From: a virus
Virus record (IMG/VR): IMGVR_UViG_3300050821_006440
Coordinates: 1 to 41,952 of that record
Direction: 5' to 3' (one strand)
Length of the DNA stretch: 41,952 nt
Positions 20,699-30,796 of this stretch are shown one piece after another; the stretch's first letter is position 1, and every line of letters starts with the position of its first letter. A model generated the notes under the pieces. The model made no database searches and was not told the DNA's origin. It worked only from the letters and a program-made list of their open reading frames with translations. The position numbers and the translations under genes are program-made.

Positions 20699-21295
20699 AT
20701 GAAAAAGATCCTTGTGCTCGTCCTCCTGGCTATGGGCTTCGCGGCCCTTAGCCATGCGTCCACCCCGACGCCCACGTATACCCCCAGCGTTACCCCGCTG
20801 CCCACGACCACCCCGGCCACCCCTCCGGGCGGCCCGCCGATGACCCTGAATGGCGGTGAATTCTTCAACAACCGCTATATCAGCCTCGGCACCCGGGGCG
20901 GCCAGCAAGGGCAGGTTGTGTTGCCCTACACGGCCTTGGTCAATATCACCAAGGGCGACTTGGTGACCCTGGCCGCGCCTGTGTCGGGCATTCCGGGCGG
21001 AGTCACCGAAACGACCACGGCGGGCGATGTGGCCTGGATCGGAGTGGCGGTGGATACCTGTCTGACCTATCAGAAGGTCCACGTCGCCATTTCGGGACGT
21101 GTCCGGGCCAAGATCGCCATGAATGTGACCGCAGGGGATACCTTGAGTCCCAGCGGTACGGCGGGGGCGCTGACGGAAACCAGCTCCTTGACCGCTGCTA
21201 CGTACACCTCGCTTTCGCGAACGCCGATTGTGGCAGTCGCGGAGGAAACGAACGTGTTTGGCGAACTTGCGCTTATTCGCCTCAACTCGCGCTAG
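20699..21295 (+). CDS. Signal peptide plus capsid-cement (DUF2190-like) domain
   Basis: 198 aa. Residues 1-20 are a clear Sec signal peptide (MKKILVLVLLAMGFAALSHA). Then comes a Thr-Pro linker (TPTPTYTPSVTPLPTTTPATPP) to about residue 45, and a beta-rich domain (about 50-198) with NITKGDLVTLAAPV, a strand KVHVAISGRVRAKI and NVTAGDTLSPSG: the pattern of the small head-decoration family found next to many coat genes. A cement protein would stay in the cytoplasm, so the signal peptide is odd. Either the domain is exported for another use, or the leader was added by fusion. AAGGAG precedes the start. Confidence 0.75.
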   Translation: MKKILVLVLLAMGFAALSHASTPTPTYTPSVTPLPTTTPATPPGGPPMTLNGGEFFNNRYISLGTRGGQQGQVVLPYTALVNITKGDLVTLAAPVSGIPGGVTETTTAGDVAWIGVAVDTCLTYQKVHVAISGRVRAKIAMNVTAGDTLSPSGTAGALTETSSLTAATYTSLSRTPIVAVAEETNVFGELALIRLNSR

Positions 21296-21304
21296 GGGCA
21301 AGCC

Positions 21305-21538
21305 ATGAGCCAGACAAGCATTGACCGCCTGACGAATTACATCGTCGCGCGCGCGACCGGGACGGGGGCCAGCATCCTTTATACCCACGGGATGCAGGCC
21401 ACCCCGTACTTCATCGAGGTACTCCCTGAGGTGAGCACGACCACCTACTCAGTGGATTCCTTCGACAACAAGACCATGCACGTAACCATTGGCAACGGCG
21501 GTGTCGCCACCATCATTGCTTGGTTCCGGGGCAACTAG
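21305..21538 (+). CDS. Unknown small beta protein
   Basis: 77 aa, mostly beta with alternating Thr/Val/Ile (TTTYSVDSFDNKTMHVTIGN), ending VATIIAWFRGN. The C-terminal IGNGGVATIIAWFRGN resembles the last strand of phage beta-sandwich appendage proteins. It is one base from overlapping the next gene's GTG. Probably a head or tail accessory protein; not recognised. Confidence 0.65.
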   Translation: MSQTSIDRLTNYIVARATGTGASILYTHGMQATPYFIEVLPEVSTTTYSVDSFDNKTMHVTIGNGGVATIIAWFRGN

Positions 21539-21816
21539 TGCAAATCGTCTGCGCTAAGACGCCGAGTGGGCTCTACCTACCCTTAGCCACTCAAGAGGGT
21601 GGAAAGCCGCTCCCTCGGCGTCTTCGTAGGCGGCAAACGGAAGAGGAAAAACGCGGAGCTTACTTGCTCCGGAATCTCGGCGCTGAAAAGGTGGCCGAGA
21701 ACTCAATACGCGCACACAAGGAACGCGTTGCGAGGGAAGAGGCAAGGATCCTTGATGATTGCAGCCGCGACCTGGACGAGCGGTTGGAGTTTGTCCACAA
21801 ACAACTGTCCAGCTAG
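21538..21816 (+). CDS. Unknown charged helical protein
   Basis: 92 aa from GTG 21538, which shares its G with the previous TAG; a TTG at 21520 would extend it by six residues. After a short beta start (TPSGLYLPLATQ) the protein is highly charged and helical (RRLRRRQTEEEKRGAYLL, ERVAREEARILDDCSRDL). Possibly an internal head protein. Function unknown. Confidence 0.6.
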   Translation: MQIVCAKTPSGLYLPLATQEGGKPLPRRLRRRQTEEEKRGAYLLRNLGAEKVAENSIRAHKERVAREEARILDDCSRDLDERLEFVHKQLSS

Positions 21817-21827
21817 GGAGTTAGCCC

Positions 21828-22217
21828 ATGCCGATGGATGCAAAGCAGGCCGAGAACAATCAGAGGATGTACGCGCGCGCCACTGGGGATCCCGTGTGGC
21901 TGATTTGCACCGGCAAGACGATCCCGATCTTGAAGAAAGATCCGGTTGAGGAAATCGAAGCCGGGCGCACCTTCAACCTCTCTTGGCAGGGTGCCAAGTA
22001 CGTTCTCAACTACGGCGTCAAGGACGGTGGAAAGGTGCCGAACGGCTGCTTGATGCCGCGCGCTGCCGCCGAATTCTTCAAGGCCCAGGCCGCGCAGAAG
22101 TGGACCCCGCGCCTGGCGTTCGAAGTCAAGGAGATCGGTCCCGCCGTGGCAGCCGATCCGGAGCCGCCCGCAGCCGATCCCGACGCTCCCAAGCGGGGCA
22201 GGCCTAAGGGGAGTTGA
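21828..22217 (+). CDS. Unknown protein with a C-terminal AT-hook-like tail
   Basis: 129 aa, GGGAG ahead of ATG 21828. A globular part (about 15-105) with DPVWLICTGKTIPILKK and NLSWQGAKYVLNYGVKDGG, then an Ala/Pro/Asp linker and PKRGRPKGS at the end. The RGRP core is the AT-hook that binds the minor groove of AT-rich DNA. In this position it might help to hold DNA in the head. The assignment is from the motif only. Confidence 0.65.
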   Translation: MPMDAKQAENNQRMYARATGDPVWLICTGKTIPILKKDPVEEIEAGRTFNLSWQGAKYVLNYGVKDGGKVPNGCLMPRAAAEFFKAQAAQKWTPRLAFEVKEIGPAVAADPEPPAADPDAPKRGRPKGS

Positions 22218-22909
22218 TGGCTCAATTCTCTGATTTCACCTTTGGCGGGTTGAAGCAGCGGGTTTTCTTTCGCCTTCTGCAAGATCCTCGCTACACGGAC
22301 CCGGGTGTTCCCACTTTGCCTGGGTCCGCCATTGGCGTGGCGGTGAATAAGGGAATCGCACAGCAGTACATTTACAACCGAGTGGCCACGAATGTCTTGA
22401 CCACGAATACCTTCCAGCTCTCAGCGCCAGATCCAAACGCCGGTCTCTACTCTCAGTTCTACCCGCTTCCGACCGGCACGCTTTGGGTTGACTACGCCTC
22501 TTACGACGACGTTCCTTTGCAGCCGATGACGGAAAAGGAATTGATTGCCACCGGCATTGAGAAGGCAACGTTCGTTGGGAACTCGCGTTGGTACAACATT
22601 CAGGACCAGCAGGACGGATCCAAGACCATGGTGCTCTTTGGCCGCCCTGACCGCACGGTCCTCCTGAAAGTCTATGGTGGCGTTTCTCCCGCCTACCTTG
22701 TGAACGACGCGGATATCCCTCAGATCAACCCTGTCTTCGCGGATCCCATCGAGCTTTACGCTTGCTGGTATTTGCTCCAGGGGCAGCCAGAAGAAAGCCA
22801 ACGCGCGCAAGAATTCTTCCAGCTTTGGCAGAAACAGCGGAATGAAGTGAAAGTCATCGCGCGCTTGGATCGAAATTGGCGCATTGATCGGTGGAGGGAT
22901 TACCCATGA
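22217..22909 (+). CDS. Head-tail adaptor / neck protein
   Basis: 230 aa from ATG 22217 (TGATG with the previous stop; a TTG at 22214 is less likely). Helical start DFTFGGLKQRVFFRLLQDP, a central beta part (FPLPTGTLWVDYASYDDV-like, with MTEKELIATG) and a helical end with QPEESQRAQEFFQLWQKQ. Proteins of about this size and form, coded after the coat region in podoviruses, join portal and tail (gp4/gp6-like). The call is by size, pattern and place; no catalytic motif. Confidence 0.65.
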   Translation: MAQFSDFTFGGLKQRVFFRLLQDPRYTDPGVPTLPGSAIGVAVNKGIAQQYIYNRVATNVLTTNTFQLSAPDPNAGLYSQFYPLPTGTLWVDYASYDDVPLQPMTEKELIATGIEKATFVGNSRWYNIQDQQDGSKTMVLFGRPDRTVLLKVYGGVSPAYLVNDADIPQINPVFADPIELYACWYLLQGQPEESQRAQEFFQLWQKQRNEVKVIARLDRNWRIDRWRDYP

Positions 22910-23373
22910 AAAAGCTTCTATTCCTACTGGGCCTTGCGCCTACGCTTCTCCTGGCCGGTCCTTCGCTTAATTCCAGCCAGGCCAACGCCTTGATTAAGCT
23001 GGACTCGGACGCCCGCGCCTTCCTGACTAGCTCCCATATCCAGTATGCGAGTCTGACCGTCACGAGTACGGCGACTGTGAACGGCCTAACCGTTGTGGCG
23101 GCTGTGGCTGGCAAGACCATCGCCGTTGTGGGTTGGTCCGTCAGCACGGATACCGCGTGCAAGATCATCCTTCACCACCAAAGCGGAACTGCTGTCCGGG
23201 ATAATACCGCCTCGAATATTTTCGGTGGCGGCGTCTTTGGAGCCAATGGCGGCGAACGCGGGAATCCTGGCTTTTGTTGGTATCCCGGCCTTGGCACCAA
23301 TCAGCCGATTTGCGCTGACGTGAGCACGAACGTCACTGCCATTGAAATTGACGTTGCCTATGTAACGTACTAA
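22906..23373 (+). CDS. Secreted small beta-sandwich protein
   Basis: 155 aa from ATG 22906, overlapping the adaptor's stop as ATGA; GGAGGG ahead. A Sec signal peptide (MKKLLFLLGLAPTLLLAGPS) precedes an all-beta region with short alternating strands (YASLTVTSTATVNGLTVVAA, GKTIAVVGWSVSTD) and ends in a beta strand IEIDVAYVTY. That last pattern is like the receptor-binding or collar beta-sandwiches of phages. Exported structural-type protein in the middle of the tail genes; see the finding on secreted proteins. Confidence 0.7.
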   Translation: MKKLLFLLGLAPTLLLAGPSLNSSQANALIKLDSDARAFLTSSHIQYASLTVTSTATVNGLTVVAAVAGKTIAVVGWSVSTDTACKIILHHQSGTAVRDNTASNIFGGGVFGANGGERGNPGFCWYPGLGTNQPICADVSTNVTAIEIDVAYVTY

Positions 23374-23377
23374 GCCG

Positions 23378-24880
23378 ATGAAGCGCCTAGGCTTAGTCCT
23401 TGGTCTATTGTTGCTGGCGTCTCGTGCCAGTGCCACGGTTATGGGCTTTTACAACTTTGCCCAAAACTTGAATGACACTGGCGGGGCCGGACGCAATGGA
23501 ACGGCGATTGGTAGCGGCCCGCTTTATGTGAGCGGTACGCCTTCCGGTGTGACGAACTCGTTTTGTGTCTCGTCTACCGCATGGTCTACCAATGGGGCCA
23601 CTCTTCCTAATACCCTTTTCCCGACCGGAACGACCGGCAGCGTTGGGCTCTATTTCTATTTGTCCCAGCTTCAACCCGTTGGGAATACGTTTGTACCGTT
23701 TGATTCCATCGGGACCAATGGACGCCTCGGCCTTGAGATCACGCCCGAAACCGCTCACATGCAAGAGAATGGCACGTTGGGCTTAAATATGCCTTTTGCT
23801 GGCGGCGGCGAACGAGACGCCGGTAAACCATTTAATTGGAATCAAGGCCGTTGGTATCGGGTTGTTTTAACCTGGAGCGGCACCACCGTTAAGCTTCTCT
23901 GCAAGGATATCAGCCAAGGCGTCTATACGACCGTCTATAGCGGGACTATGGGTGGAACGTATGCCCCGGGAACGACGAGCAATATTTATATTGGAAAATA
24001 TGAAGCTGGAAGCGGTAACGATTGGCCTGGATATCTCAGCGGCTTATTGATTACGGATCAATATTGCCCCACTGGCGATGACGCTCTATTGCCAACGGCG
24101 GCCTCGGCTCAGTGGCTTGTGAATAGTTGGGGCGCTTCGATGATGCAGGGTTTTTGCGGATCGTCGAACGAAAACGGTATTCGCACGCCCATGCAGGTGC
24201 TTGCTCAGCAGCTTGGAATCAATCTGTTTGCAGCCGGTACGAGCAGCTTCAATATTGACAGCACCATTCTTGCTCCCTACACGGATGCCGTTGCCGGTAA
24301 TAACAGCACTCAGTTTACGACCCGGTTCCATTCGGCGTCCCCGGCCTATGGCAGCTTACAGTTTCAATCCGGAACCTCACAAACCTGTTACCTCTACATG
24401 GCCGACCTTTGGCTCAACGACCACGACCAAGGTGTTGCTCTAACCGTGTCGGCTGCCGATGAATACGACTTCTTGACCACCACGGCCCAGCGGGGAAGCC
24501 GGGTTGTCTTTACCACGGCCATTCAAACTCTACGTTTCACCACTCCGGGAATTTATGAGACGCCGGAAGTAGCCGCCTATAACGGTTGCACTGGCGTTGC
24601 CGCCATCTATGGCAACGTGATTTGCTATGACGCCTGGCACGCTCAGACCACTACCTCGGATTGCGGGGATAGCACGCATCCAAGTGCCAATTCCTACGGA
24701 GCTTTAGCGGCTGCCCTGGAGCCTTTGATTGTGGCTACGAATACGCCTACGGTGACGCCGACCGCCACTCCGACTCCCACGGCTACGGTTACGCCTACGT
24801 TCACCAATTCCCCTACGCCAACGGCTACGAATACGCCGTGCCCGCTGTGCTTCCTGAATGACCGCAGGCGTAGGCGATGA
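23378..24880 (+). CDS. Secreted LamG-like plus SGNH/GDSL hydrolase with Thr-Pro tail
   Basis: 500 aa. Signal peptide (residues 1-19); a concanavalin/LamG-like beta domain (about 22-228); a SGNH hydrolase domain (about 245-450); a Thr-Pro repeat (454-487); then [13 protein letters not shown] at the C-terminus. The four SGNH blocks are visible: S254 in WGASMMQG, G287 in FAAGTSS, N347 in LWLND, and D431/H434 in [12 protein letters not shown]. Such enzymes remove acetyl or acyl groups from cell-surface sugars, and the LamG domain would bind sugar. In tails they are unsecreted; here the leader argues for export from the infected or lysogenic cell. Confidence 0.8.
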   Translation: MKRLGLVLGLLLLASRASATVMGFYNFAQNLNDTGGAGRNGTAIGSGPLYVSGTPSGVTNSFCVSSTAWSTNGATLPNTLFPTGTTGSVGLYFYLSQLQPVGNTFVPFDSIGTNGRLGLEITPETAHMQENGTLGLNMPFAGGGERDAGKPFNWNQGRWYRVVLTWSGTTVKLLCKDISQGVYTTVYSGTMGGTYAPGTTSNIYIGKYEAGSGNDWPGYLSGLLITDQYCPTGDDALLPTAASAQWLVNSWGASMMQGFCGSSNENGIRTPMQVLAQQLGINLFAAGTSSFNIDSTILAPYTDAVAGNNSTQFTTRFHSASPAYGSLQFQSGTSQTCYLYMADLWLNDHDQGVALTVSAADEYDFLTTTAQRGSRVVFTTAIQTLRFTTPGIYETPEVAAYNGCTGVAAIYGNVICYDAWHAQTTTSDCGDSTHPSANSYGALAAALEPLIVATNTPTVTPTATPTPTATVTPTFTNSPTPTATNTPCPLCFLNDRRRRR

Positions 24881-25347
24881 TTCGCGGGGCTCTAGTTGTC
24901 CTGATCCTCTTGCTGGCCGCTGCCGGTAATGCGGCCACGCCTACGCCTACCTCCACAGTAACCAATACCTTTACGATTACGCCGACCTTCACCATTACGC
25001 CGACTATCTCTCCCACGCCTACCTTTACGTTTTACCTTACGCGGCGTCCTACTAGGACCGTGACCGTTACCGTTTCGCCCACTAAGACCTTCACGGCGAC
25101 GGCCACCATTTCTCCGACTTTCACCGTTACTAAGACGTTCACTATCACCACCACCTTTACGAATACCTTCACTCAAACGACCACCTTCACCATTTCTCCG
25201 ACCTTCACTGTTACGCCGACCTTTACGGCGACTCCTACCGCTACGATCACCCCGGACTTCACGCCGACCAACACCCCTGTTTGGTGGACCCCGACTCCAT
25301 TCATTACGCCGCTGCCGTGGTACACCCCTACTCCGATTGAACGATGA
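24877..25347 (+). CDS. Secreted Thr-Pro repeat (mucin-like) protein
   Basis: 156 aa, overlapping both neighbours as ATGA. A signal peptide ([20 protein letters not shown]) is followed by about 110 residues made of T-x-T-x-T and PTFT/PTIT repeats ([20 protein letters not shown]...), and an end rich in Trp, Pro and Thr ([21 protein letters not shown]). No folded domain is seen. The repeats would make an extended, possibly O-glycosylated surface rod or a spacer. The DNA is repetitive too and may be prone to expansion. Confidence 0.75.
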   Translation: MIRGALVVLILLLAAAGNAATPTPTSTVTNTFTITPTFTITPTISPTPTFTFYLTRRPTRTVTVTVSPTKTFTATATISPTFTVTKTFTITTTFTNTFTQTTTFTISPTFTVTPTFTATPTATITPDFTPTNTPVWWTPTPFITPLPWYTPTPIER

Positions 25348-28300
25348 CTCAGCGGAGCATGATTCGTCTATCGGATGGAACCGGCGGGCTCAACTTGCGG
25401 GATCCTAAGAGCGCGCTCACTCCGACACAGTTCGCGCACCTTGAGAACTACATCACCGATGATGGGGCTTATCTTAAGAAGCGCCTCGGCCAGGAGCTTT
25501 TGCAATATGCTCCGATCAATTCGCAACCATTTACCGCCACGCCAAACAGCATTGGGCTGTGGACCTTATCTGAGGATACGCTTCCTTTCGATGACACCGG
25601 AATCGGAGGCAGCGGCGTTCCGGATAACTATCTAATGGCCTCCACTGGAATGGGGCCGTTACCTAACGTTCCGTTTGTCCCGGTTCAAGGCATTTTTGGG
25701 AATGCTCAAGAACTGTTTGGATATGGATCTAATCCAAATGATCCCGGAAGTGAACAATCCTTGAAGTCCTTCTTTAATTTCACCAACTCATTGGTGGATG
25801 GACTACAGACTTGCACTTACGAATGCTGGATTAAGATCCCGCCCTACTATACCGGTAAGCCACATACCGGCTCCGCTATCACCGGAGGATTGTATATCTC
25901 TGACAGCAACTCGAATTTGCTGACCACTTCCTCACAGGATAATGTCCAAAATGTCGAAACGCAGCTTTCAACTGCCTCGAATGGCTTGATCCTTTTTAGG
26001 GATTGGGACTATACCAATGGCAAAGACGCATCCGCCCCGTACTTTGTCTTCGCCGTGAATACCAATCAAGGTCGCTTCACCGTCAAGAGCGGTGCATTGC
26101 CTATCGGGTCATGGATTCATCTACGCGGAGTGTTTAATAGCACGACCGGATTTATGAAGGTGTTTCTTTCCGGAAACTTGCTTAATCAGATTTCTATTCC
26201 ATTGGGTTCCGTTATTTATGAGAAATCTCCCAATAGCCATGATTTCATGGTTAATGTCGGCCCTGTCTTTGCCTCCTACGTAAACACTGTTACTGGGGCT
26301 TATCTCGGGACTAGTGACGCGATTATTTTAGGTGGCGGCGATATCCAAATTTGCCAGTGCCAGATTTCGAATATTGAAGTCCTGACGTTCCCTTACTATG
26401 AGCCGCGCGGGAAGCCGTTGGTCCTGACCACTTCGAACGGCACTAATCAGCTCATAGTGGCGGCGGGTCCGGCCCTTTGGTATACGGTTGGCGATGGCAA
26501 CTGGACGATGATCTCCAACACTGACGCGGCCACTGGCGCACCTCTAAATCAAGTCGCGGTTTGGGATGGAGTCCAGCTAGGGGATCGTCTCTATCTGACG
26601 AACGGAGTCAATCAGCCGATCACTTGGAATGGCGCGGTGGCCTGTCCCACGGGCAATCCTGTGGCCGCGATGACGCTTGCCGATTCTGGCGTTGGTAGCA
26701 CTCATACCAATGGTGCGTTCAACTACGTTTACACCTATGTCTACGGCAACACCGAAACGGGATTTAGCCCGGCCACTCAAATAACGATTTTTAATAGCCA
26801 TACCGTCAATATGACCGGCATTCAGGGCCGGGATATTAATTGCACGAGCATTAATATCTACCGGACCAAGGCCGGGTTGGGAACCTATTATTTGCTGCGT
26901 AATATTCCTAACCCAGGACTCGGGAATACCGCAAGCCTGACCGGCGCATGGATCAATGGGAATCAGCCGAATCTGGATACGGGCGGCGATGGCGTTCCCG
27001 ATGGCAGCACTAGCGGGGAATTGAACGACAACCCAAGTTATCCGACCGTTGATCCGAATGTCCAGACGAGCACCGTCCCCCTGGGCGCATGGTATCTGCC
27101 TGAGCATAATCGCCTTTTCATCATTGGGATTGTCAACGCTCCCTATTCGCTCTATTGGTCTGAGCTTGGAAACCCGGACGTTGTACTAGCCAATTCATTC
27201 GTGAACGTGTCGGCGGAAAAGGGTCCATTGAACGGAATGGCATCTTGGATGGGTGAAATTATCCTTTCCAAGAATGCCCAGGCAACGACCGTTTTGCGCG
27301 GGACGGATCCGTCCAACTGGGTCTTGACTGAGAACGTACACCCTGACGTTGGATGCAGGCACCACTGGGCTTTCGTTCGCCGGTATCCTATTGATAGTCA
27401 GCAGTTCTATTCCTTGATGTTTCTTGGGAACGATGGGATCTACGCCTACAACGGCCTCAGGCCGCAACGGATCAGTGACGTTATTAATCCACTATTCCAA
27501 AGCCTTGCCTCCAGCACTCAGCTTGATTGGCTTTTGACCTCCGGGCCTGATTTCACCTCACAGGCCAACGGCGGCACGATCTCGCAAAATATTTATTCTC
27601 CGACCTATACGACTGACGGCTTGCGTCAGAACCCGGGGAATATCGAGATCGTCAATCAGTTGGAGTATATCGGTCTTTGGAAGCCCTCGTCCCCGCTTGT
27701 TCCCGGGAACGTCATCGCCATTGAGAAGGGCGTTGCCGAGGGTGAATTTTGGTTTTCTACGGACCAGGACAACAACCTGAGGCATACCACGGATAATTTC
27801 GTGACCGTGAGCTTGGTCGCTGCAAATCCGATTCCTACCCAGGAAAGGATTGTGAGCATCACCAAGCAGGGTGCCGCTGACGCCTATTCCATTCTCACCG
27901 ACTCCAATGACGTTTTAGGGTTCGCCTCAGCCGTGGCTGGACCGGCCTCAAACGTTGTTGTCCCGGTTACCTACAACCCGTTGAACAACCGATTTGCGGT
28001 GACGGCCTATTTTGGCCATCCGCCCACGCCGGTTCCTTCCACCTTGATGGATATTTATGCAGCGGATGGGGTTACCTTAGTTGAAGCTAACGTGATTATT
28101 ACGGCTGTCAATATCGCCACCATCACGCTCAGCGCCATCACGACTTCTATTCCGCAGGGTGCCTATCTTTATCCATCCGGTAGTCTCCGGACTTCCAGCG
28201 GCGGCGGATATGTCTATACCTGGAATAACGCCACCACGGCTTGGATAAATACCAGGACTAACGCCACGCCAGCTCTTTACTATGACCTAGACGTGCCGTT

Positions 28301-30485
28301 CGTGGTGGCTCTGAATGATGCCGGTAATTTTGGCACTAAATTGCTCGGCAACTCCGCAAGTCCTAACGGGAACATTGGATCTCAGGGCTTTAGCGGAGTT
28401 AATAACAATACCTCCAATATAAACGTTCCCAACAATCACATGCAAAACGTCTTCCTGGACGCTGCCGTTGAAGGTTTTAGCAATGACCATAACGGTGGCA
28501 TTAGTTTCTTGGAAGGGATTGCCATTGTTGCTCCAGCCTCGTCGCCAACGCAGCATGTGACGTTAGATGGAAGCCAGACTATTGCGCTGACGGTTAATCC
28601 TAATGTCATTGCAGATGGTCCATTCTTTAATGCTCAAGGTTGGGCAAACCCTTTGACGGCTCCTTTTATGGCCGCTGGAGTTTTTCCGGAATTCCCTCTT
28701 TCTGATTCCGGGGTGCTTGGACTATATGGCCGGTTGAGCTATACCCATCGGGAATTCGCGGTTTGGCAGGGCGGAACTTTCAGGCCTCAGGCTTTTTGGG
28801 ATACCACGAACTCAAGGTTGGTCTTTCTGGCCGCGAGTGGCGATGGCGGCCCTATGGGTGTCTGGACGTGCACGACCGGCCTGGCGCTGACCAAACAGAG
28901 CACCACCCAAAATATTACCGCCATCACCACTGACGGCACTCATGGCTATATCACGGTTTCGGATGCCGGATGGAATGGCACGAGCGGGACGCGCAGCGGG
29001 ATCTGGACTTTTGACCTGGCCGCGTTCGGATTCGTGAATCAGAACGCCTATCAATACGACTTCACCTCTCAACGCCTTGCAATTACGGGTGGATATATAA
29101 CGTCCATTGGCAAAACCTACGAACGCTATTACAGCAGCTCTCAGGTGAGCAATAGCTTTGCCGTCCAGCAGCTACAGAATTATTGGGATTATTCCCTCGG
29201 CGTCGGCCTCGTCTCTCCCACGTATTCTTGGACGCTGTTTAATCCCAATTCGGTCTTCCCGGGAACTGGCGCGGGTCCGTGTGCCGGTGAGATCGGATCA
29301 TTCAATGGGAGCTATTACGTTATTCTACAGAATAGCGGCAACGTCTATTCCATGCCTAGTTCGGCGCAGGCCCTTTCGGACATTGCAAAGTTTTCCGAAT
29401 ATCTGGCTCTCTATGGCGGTTCGGCCACCGGCATAAGGAGCAACTTGCTTGCCGTGCCTCAGTCCGGGCCGACCGGTAGCAACCTATGGGCGGATCGTTT
29501 CTATTGGATGGCCTTTGATCCAACTGGCGGTAATACCACCCTCGTCCAACTGGGCGTGCCGGGAGGCTGGCGGGTCCAAGGCTCTTTCCTGACCGCACCG
29601 AAAAACCTTGGGGTCTTTGTCGCGTTTGGGAAGTTCACCACTTTCTATACGGGCAATATCCAGTTTTTCATGCGAAATGCCGCCACCGTTGGAGCGCTTC
29701 TGGCTTCTGAGCTAAGCGCGACTCCGAATGCTCAGATCCTCGGATTCCCGTCGCCGGGAATTCAGGCGGCGTGGCGCGCGCTTCTTGTTTGGGACGATAT
29801 CCAGACCCAGGTGACCCCATCAATCCAGTTTGTCGATATCGCCTATCTCCTGGGGGCAATTTCGGCTCCAGCTCCTAGCGCTGGATTTTGGGAGGGTCGC
29901 TGCTACTGGGCTCTGTCCAACCCCGGCGACACGAATAATAGCTTCATTCTTGTTCTAGATAAAAAGGGCGCGTGGACGACCTACACCGGCTGGCCAGCCA
30001 AAGGTTTGAATGTTTTCCGGGATCAGTTCGTGGATATTCAGGGCTTCGAGGCCTGCTATTTAGAAACTGGCAATACTGATAACGGGAATCCAATTGTTGC
30101 GCTGGCCAGGACGGGTGTTATTTCTGACGGACGATTAATGGGAATTGAAGACATTGAGGCGAATGTTTCGACGACCTATGACTCCAATTTCCCGGCCAAA
30201 TTGGGATATGTTTCCATTTATCCAATGCAAGGTGATAATATGGGTGTAAGCCCGTGGATTTTGCCGTTGCCCTCGGACCCAAATACTGAGCTACAGCACT
30301 CGATGGCTATCCCCACGGTCCCGATGGGCCGCGACTGGGGAAAGGCTTTTTCCATGGAAATAGGAACGCTGATTAATGGGCAGTTCGCCGGTTATTCAGC
30401 GGCGGTGAATCAGCAAGAGGTGATCCAGCAACTTGAAATTAAAGTGCTTGCCTCGGTTGTTGGCCGTAACTACGCGGGGAAGTGA
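25344..30485 (+). CDS. Giant tail hub / spike protein
   Basis: 1713 aa, the largest protein of the genome. The N-terminus, [20 protein letters not shown] with [17 protein letters not shown], is the opening of phage stabilisation or tail-hub proteins (P22 gp10-like). Residues about 70-340 resemble a LamG domain; about 350-760 look like a propeller with Fn3-like strands ([46 protein letters not shown]). The remaining 900 residues are beta-rich repeats with many aromatic turns ([25 protein letters not shown]). It probably attaches to the adaptor and carries the host-binding surface. The start overlaps the previous gene as ATGA. No signal peptide. Confidence 0.8.
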   Translation: MTQRSMIRLSDGTGGLNLRDPKSALTPTQFAHLENYITDDGAYLKKRLGQELLQYAPINSQPFTATPNSIGLWTLSEDTLPFDDTGIGGSGVPDNYLMASTGMGPLPNVPFVPVQGIFGNAQELFGYGSNPNDPGSEQSLKSFFNFTNSLVDGLQTCTYECWIKIPPYYTGKPHTGSAITGGLYISDSNSNLLTTSSQDNVQNVETQLSTASNGLILFRDWDYTNGKDASAPYFVFAVNTNQGRFTVKSGALPIGSWIHLRGVFNSTTGFMKVFLSGNLLNQISIPLGSVIYEKSPNSHDFMVNVGPVFASYVNTVTGAYLGTSDAIILGGGDIQICQCQISNIEVLTFPYYEPRGKPLVLTTSNGTNQLIVAAGPALWYTVGDGNWTMISNTDAATGAPLNQVAVWDGVQLGDRLYLTNGVNQPITWNGAVACPTGNPVAAMTLADSGVGSTHTNGAFNYVYTYVYGNTETGFSPATQITIFNSHTVNMTGIQGRDINCTSINIYRTKAGLGTYYLLRNIPNPGLGNTASLTGAWINGNQPNLDTGGDGVPDGSTSGELNDNPSYPTVDPNVQTSTVPLGAWYLPEHNRLFIIGIVNAPYSLYWSELGNPDVVLANSFVNVSAEKGPLNGMASWMGEIILSKNAQATTVLRGTDPSNWVLTENVHPDVGCRHHWAFVRRYPIDSQQFYSLMFLGNDGIYAYNGLRPQRISDVINPLFQSLASSTQLDWLLTSGPDFTSQANGGTISQNIYSPTYTTDGLRQNPGNIEIVNQLEYIGLWKPSSPLVPGNVIAIEKGVAEGEFWFSTDQDNNLRHTTDNFVTVSLVAANPIPTQERIVSITKQGAADAYSILTDSNDVLGFASAVAGPASNVVVPVTYNPLNNRFAVTAYFGHPPTPVPSTLMDIYAADGVTLVEANVIITAVNIATITLSAITTSIPQGAYLYPSGSLRTSSGGGYVYTWNNATTAWINTRTNATPALYYDLDVPFVVALNDAGNFGTKLLGNSASPNGNIGSQGFSGVNNNTSNINVPNNHMQNVFLDAAVEGFSNDHNGGISFLEGIAIVAPASSPTQHVTLDGSQTIALTVNPNVIADGPFFNAQGWANPLTAPFMAAGVFPEFPLSDSGVLGLYGRLSYTHREFAVWQGGTFRPQAFWDTTNSRLVFLAASGDGGPMGVWTCTTGLALTKQSTTQNITAITTDGTHGYITVSDAGWNGTSGTRSGIWTFDLAAFGFVNQNAYQYDFTSQRLAITGGYITSIGKTYERYYSSSQVSNSFAVQQLQNYWDYSLGVGLVSPTYSWTLFNPNSVFPGTGAGPCAGEIGSFNGSYYVILQNSGNVYSMPSSAQALSDIAKFSEYLALYGGSATGIRSNLLAVPQSGPTGSNLWADRFYWMAFDPTGGNTTLVQLGVPGGWRVQGSFLTAPKNLGVFVAFGKFTTFYTGNIQFFMRNAATVGALLASELSATPNAQILGFPSPGIQAAWRALLVWDDIQTQVTPSIQFVDIAYLLGAISAPAPSAGFWEGRCYWALSNPGDTNNSFILVLDKKGAWTTYTGWPAKGLNVFRDQFVDIQGFEACYLETGNTDNGNPIVALARTGVISDGRLMGIEDIEANVSTTYDSNFPAKLGYVSIYPMQGDNMGVSPWILPLPSDPNTELQHSMAIPTVPMGRDWGKAFSMEIGTLINGQFAGYSAAVNQQEVIQQLEIKVLASVVGRNYAGK

Positions 30486-30489
30486 CGCC

Positions 30490-30792
30490 ATGGCCCAACT
30501 ACAAATTTCCCAAGCGGATATTCAGAACGCGGTAGCCGGTGAGACCACCAAGCTATTGGCGAATCTCCGTAAGGCAATCCAGGGCCATGATTTTGATCCT
30601 GGCTGGACCGCCGCGCCACCGAACCTGACTTTCAAGCATAAGCTCGGCGTGGTGCCAACAACGGTCCACGTTTACGGATCAAACAATAAAAATGGCGAGA
30701 ACTACACGGCTTTGACGGGTCACACCGTTGACGCAAACACAATTACGGTGAGCGGCGGATACGCCTATTACCGTCCGCTTGCTAATAGGTGA
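30490..30792 (+). CDS. Small tail protein with a beta-sandwich end
   Basis: 100 aa from ATG 30490. An N-terminal helix (MAQLQISQADIQNAVAGETT) is followed by a beta domain (FKHKLGVVPTTVHVYGSNN, TVDANTITVSGGYAYYRPL), the pattern of small phage fibre or collar subunits. An upstream start at 30433 lies inside the giant tail gene. It is eight bases after that gene's stop, so both are likely parts of one tail structure. Confidence 0.65.
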   Translation: MAQLQISQADIQNAVAGETTKLLANLRKAIQGHDFDPGWTAAPPNLTFKHKLGVVPTTVHVYGSNNKNGENYTALTGHTVDANTITVSGGYAYYRPLANR

Positions 30793-30796
30793 TCCC

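Noticed and set aside
20699-20760. Hydrophobic start of the cement-like protein as a membrane anchor
   Set aside because: The run ends in SHA and is followed by a Thr-Pro linker, which fits cleavage better than anchoring.
24930-25260. Repeats at 24.9-25.3 kb as a CRISPR array or minisatellite
   Set aside because: They are codons of a Thr-Pro repeat protein in one continuous frame; the units vary in length and there are no regular spacers.
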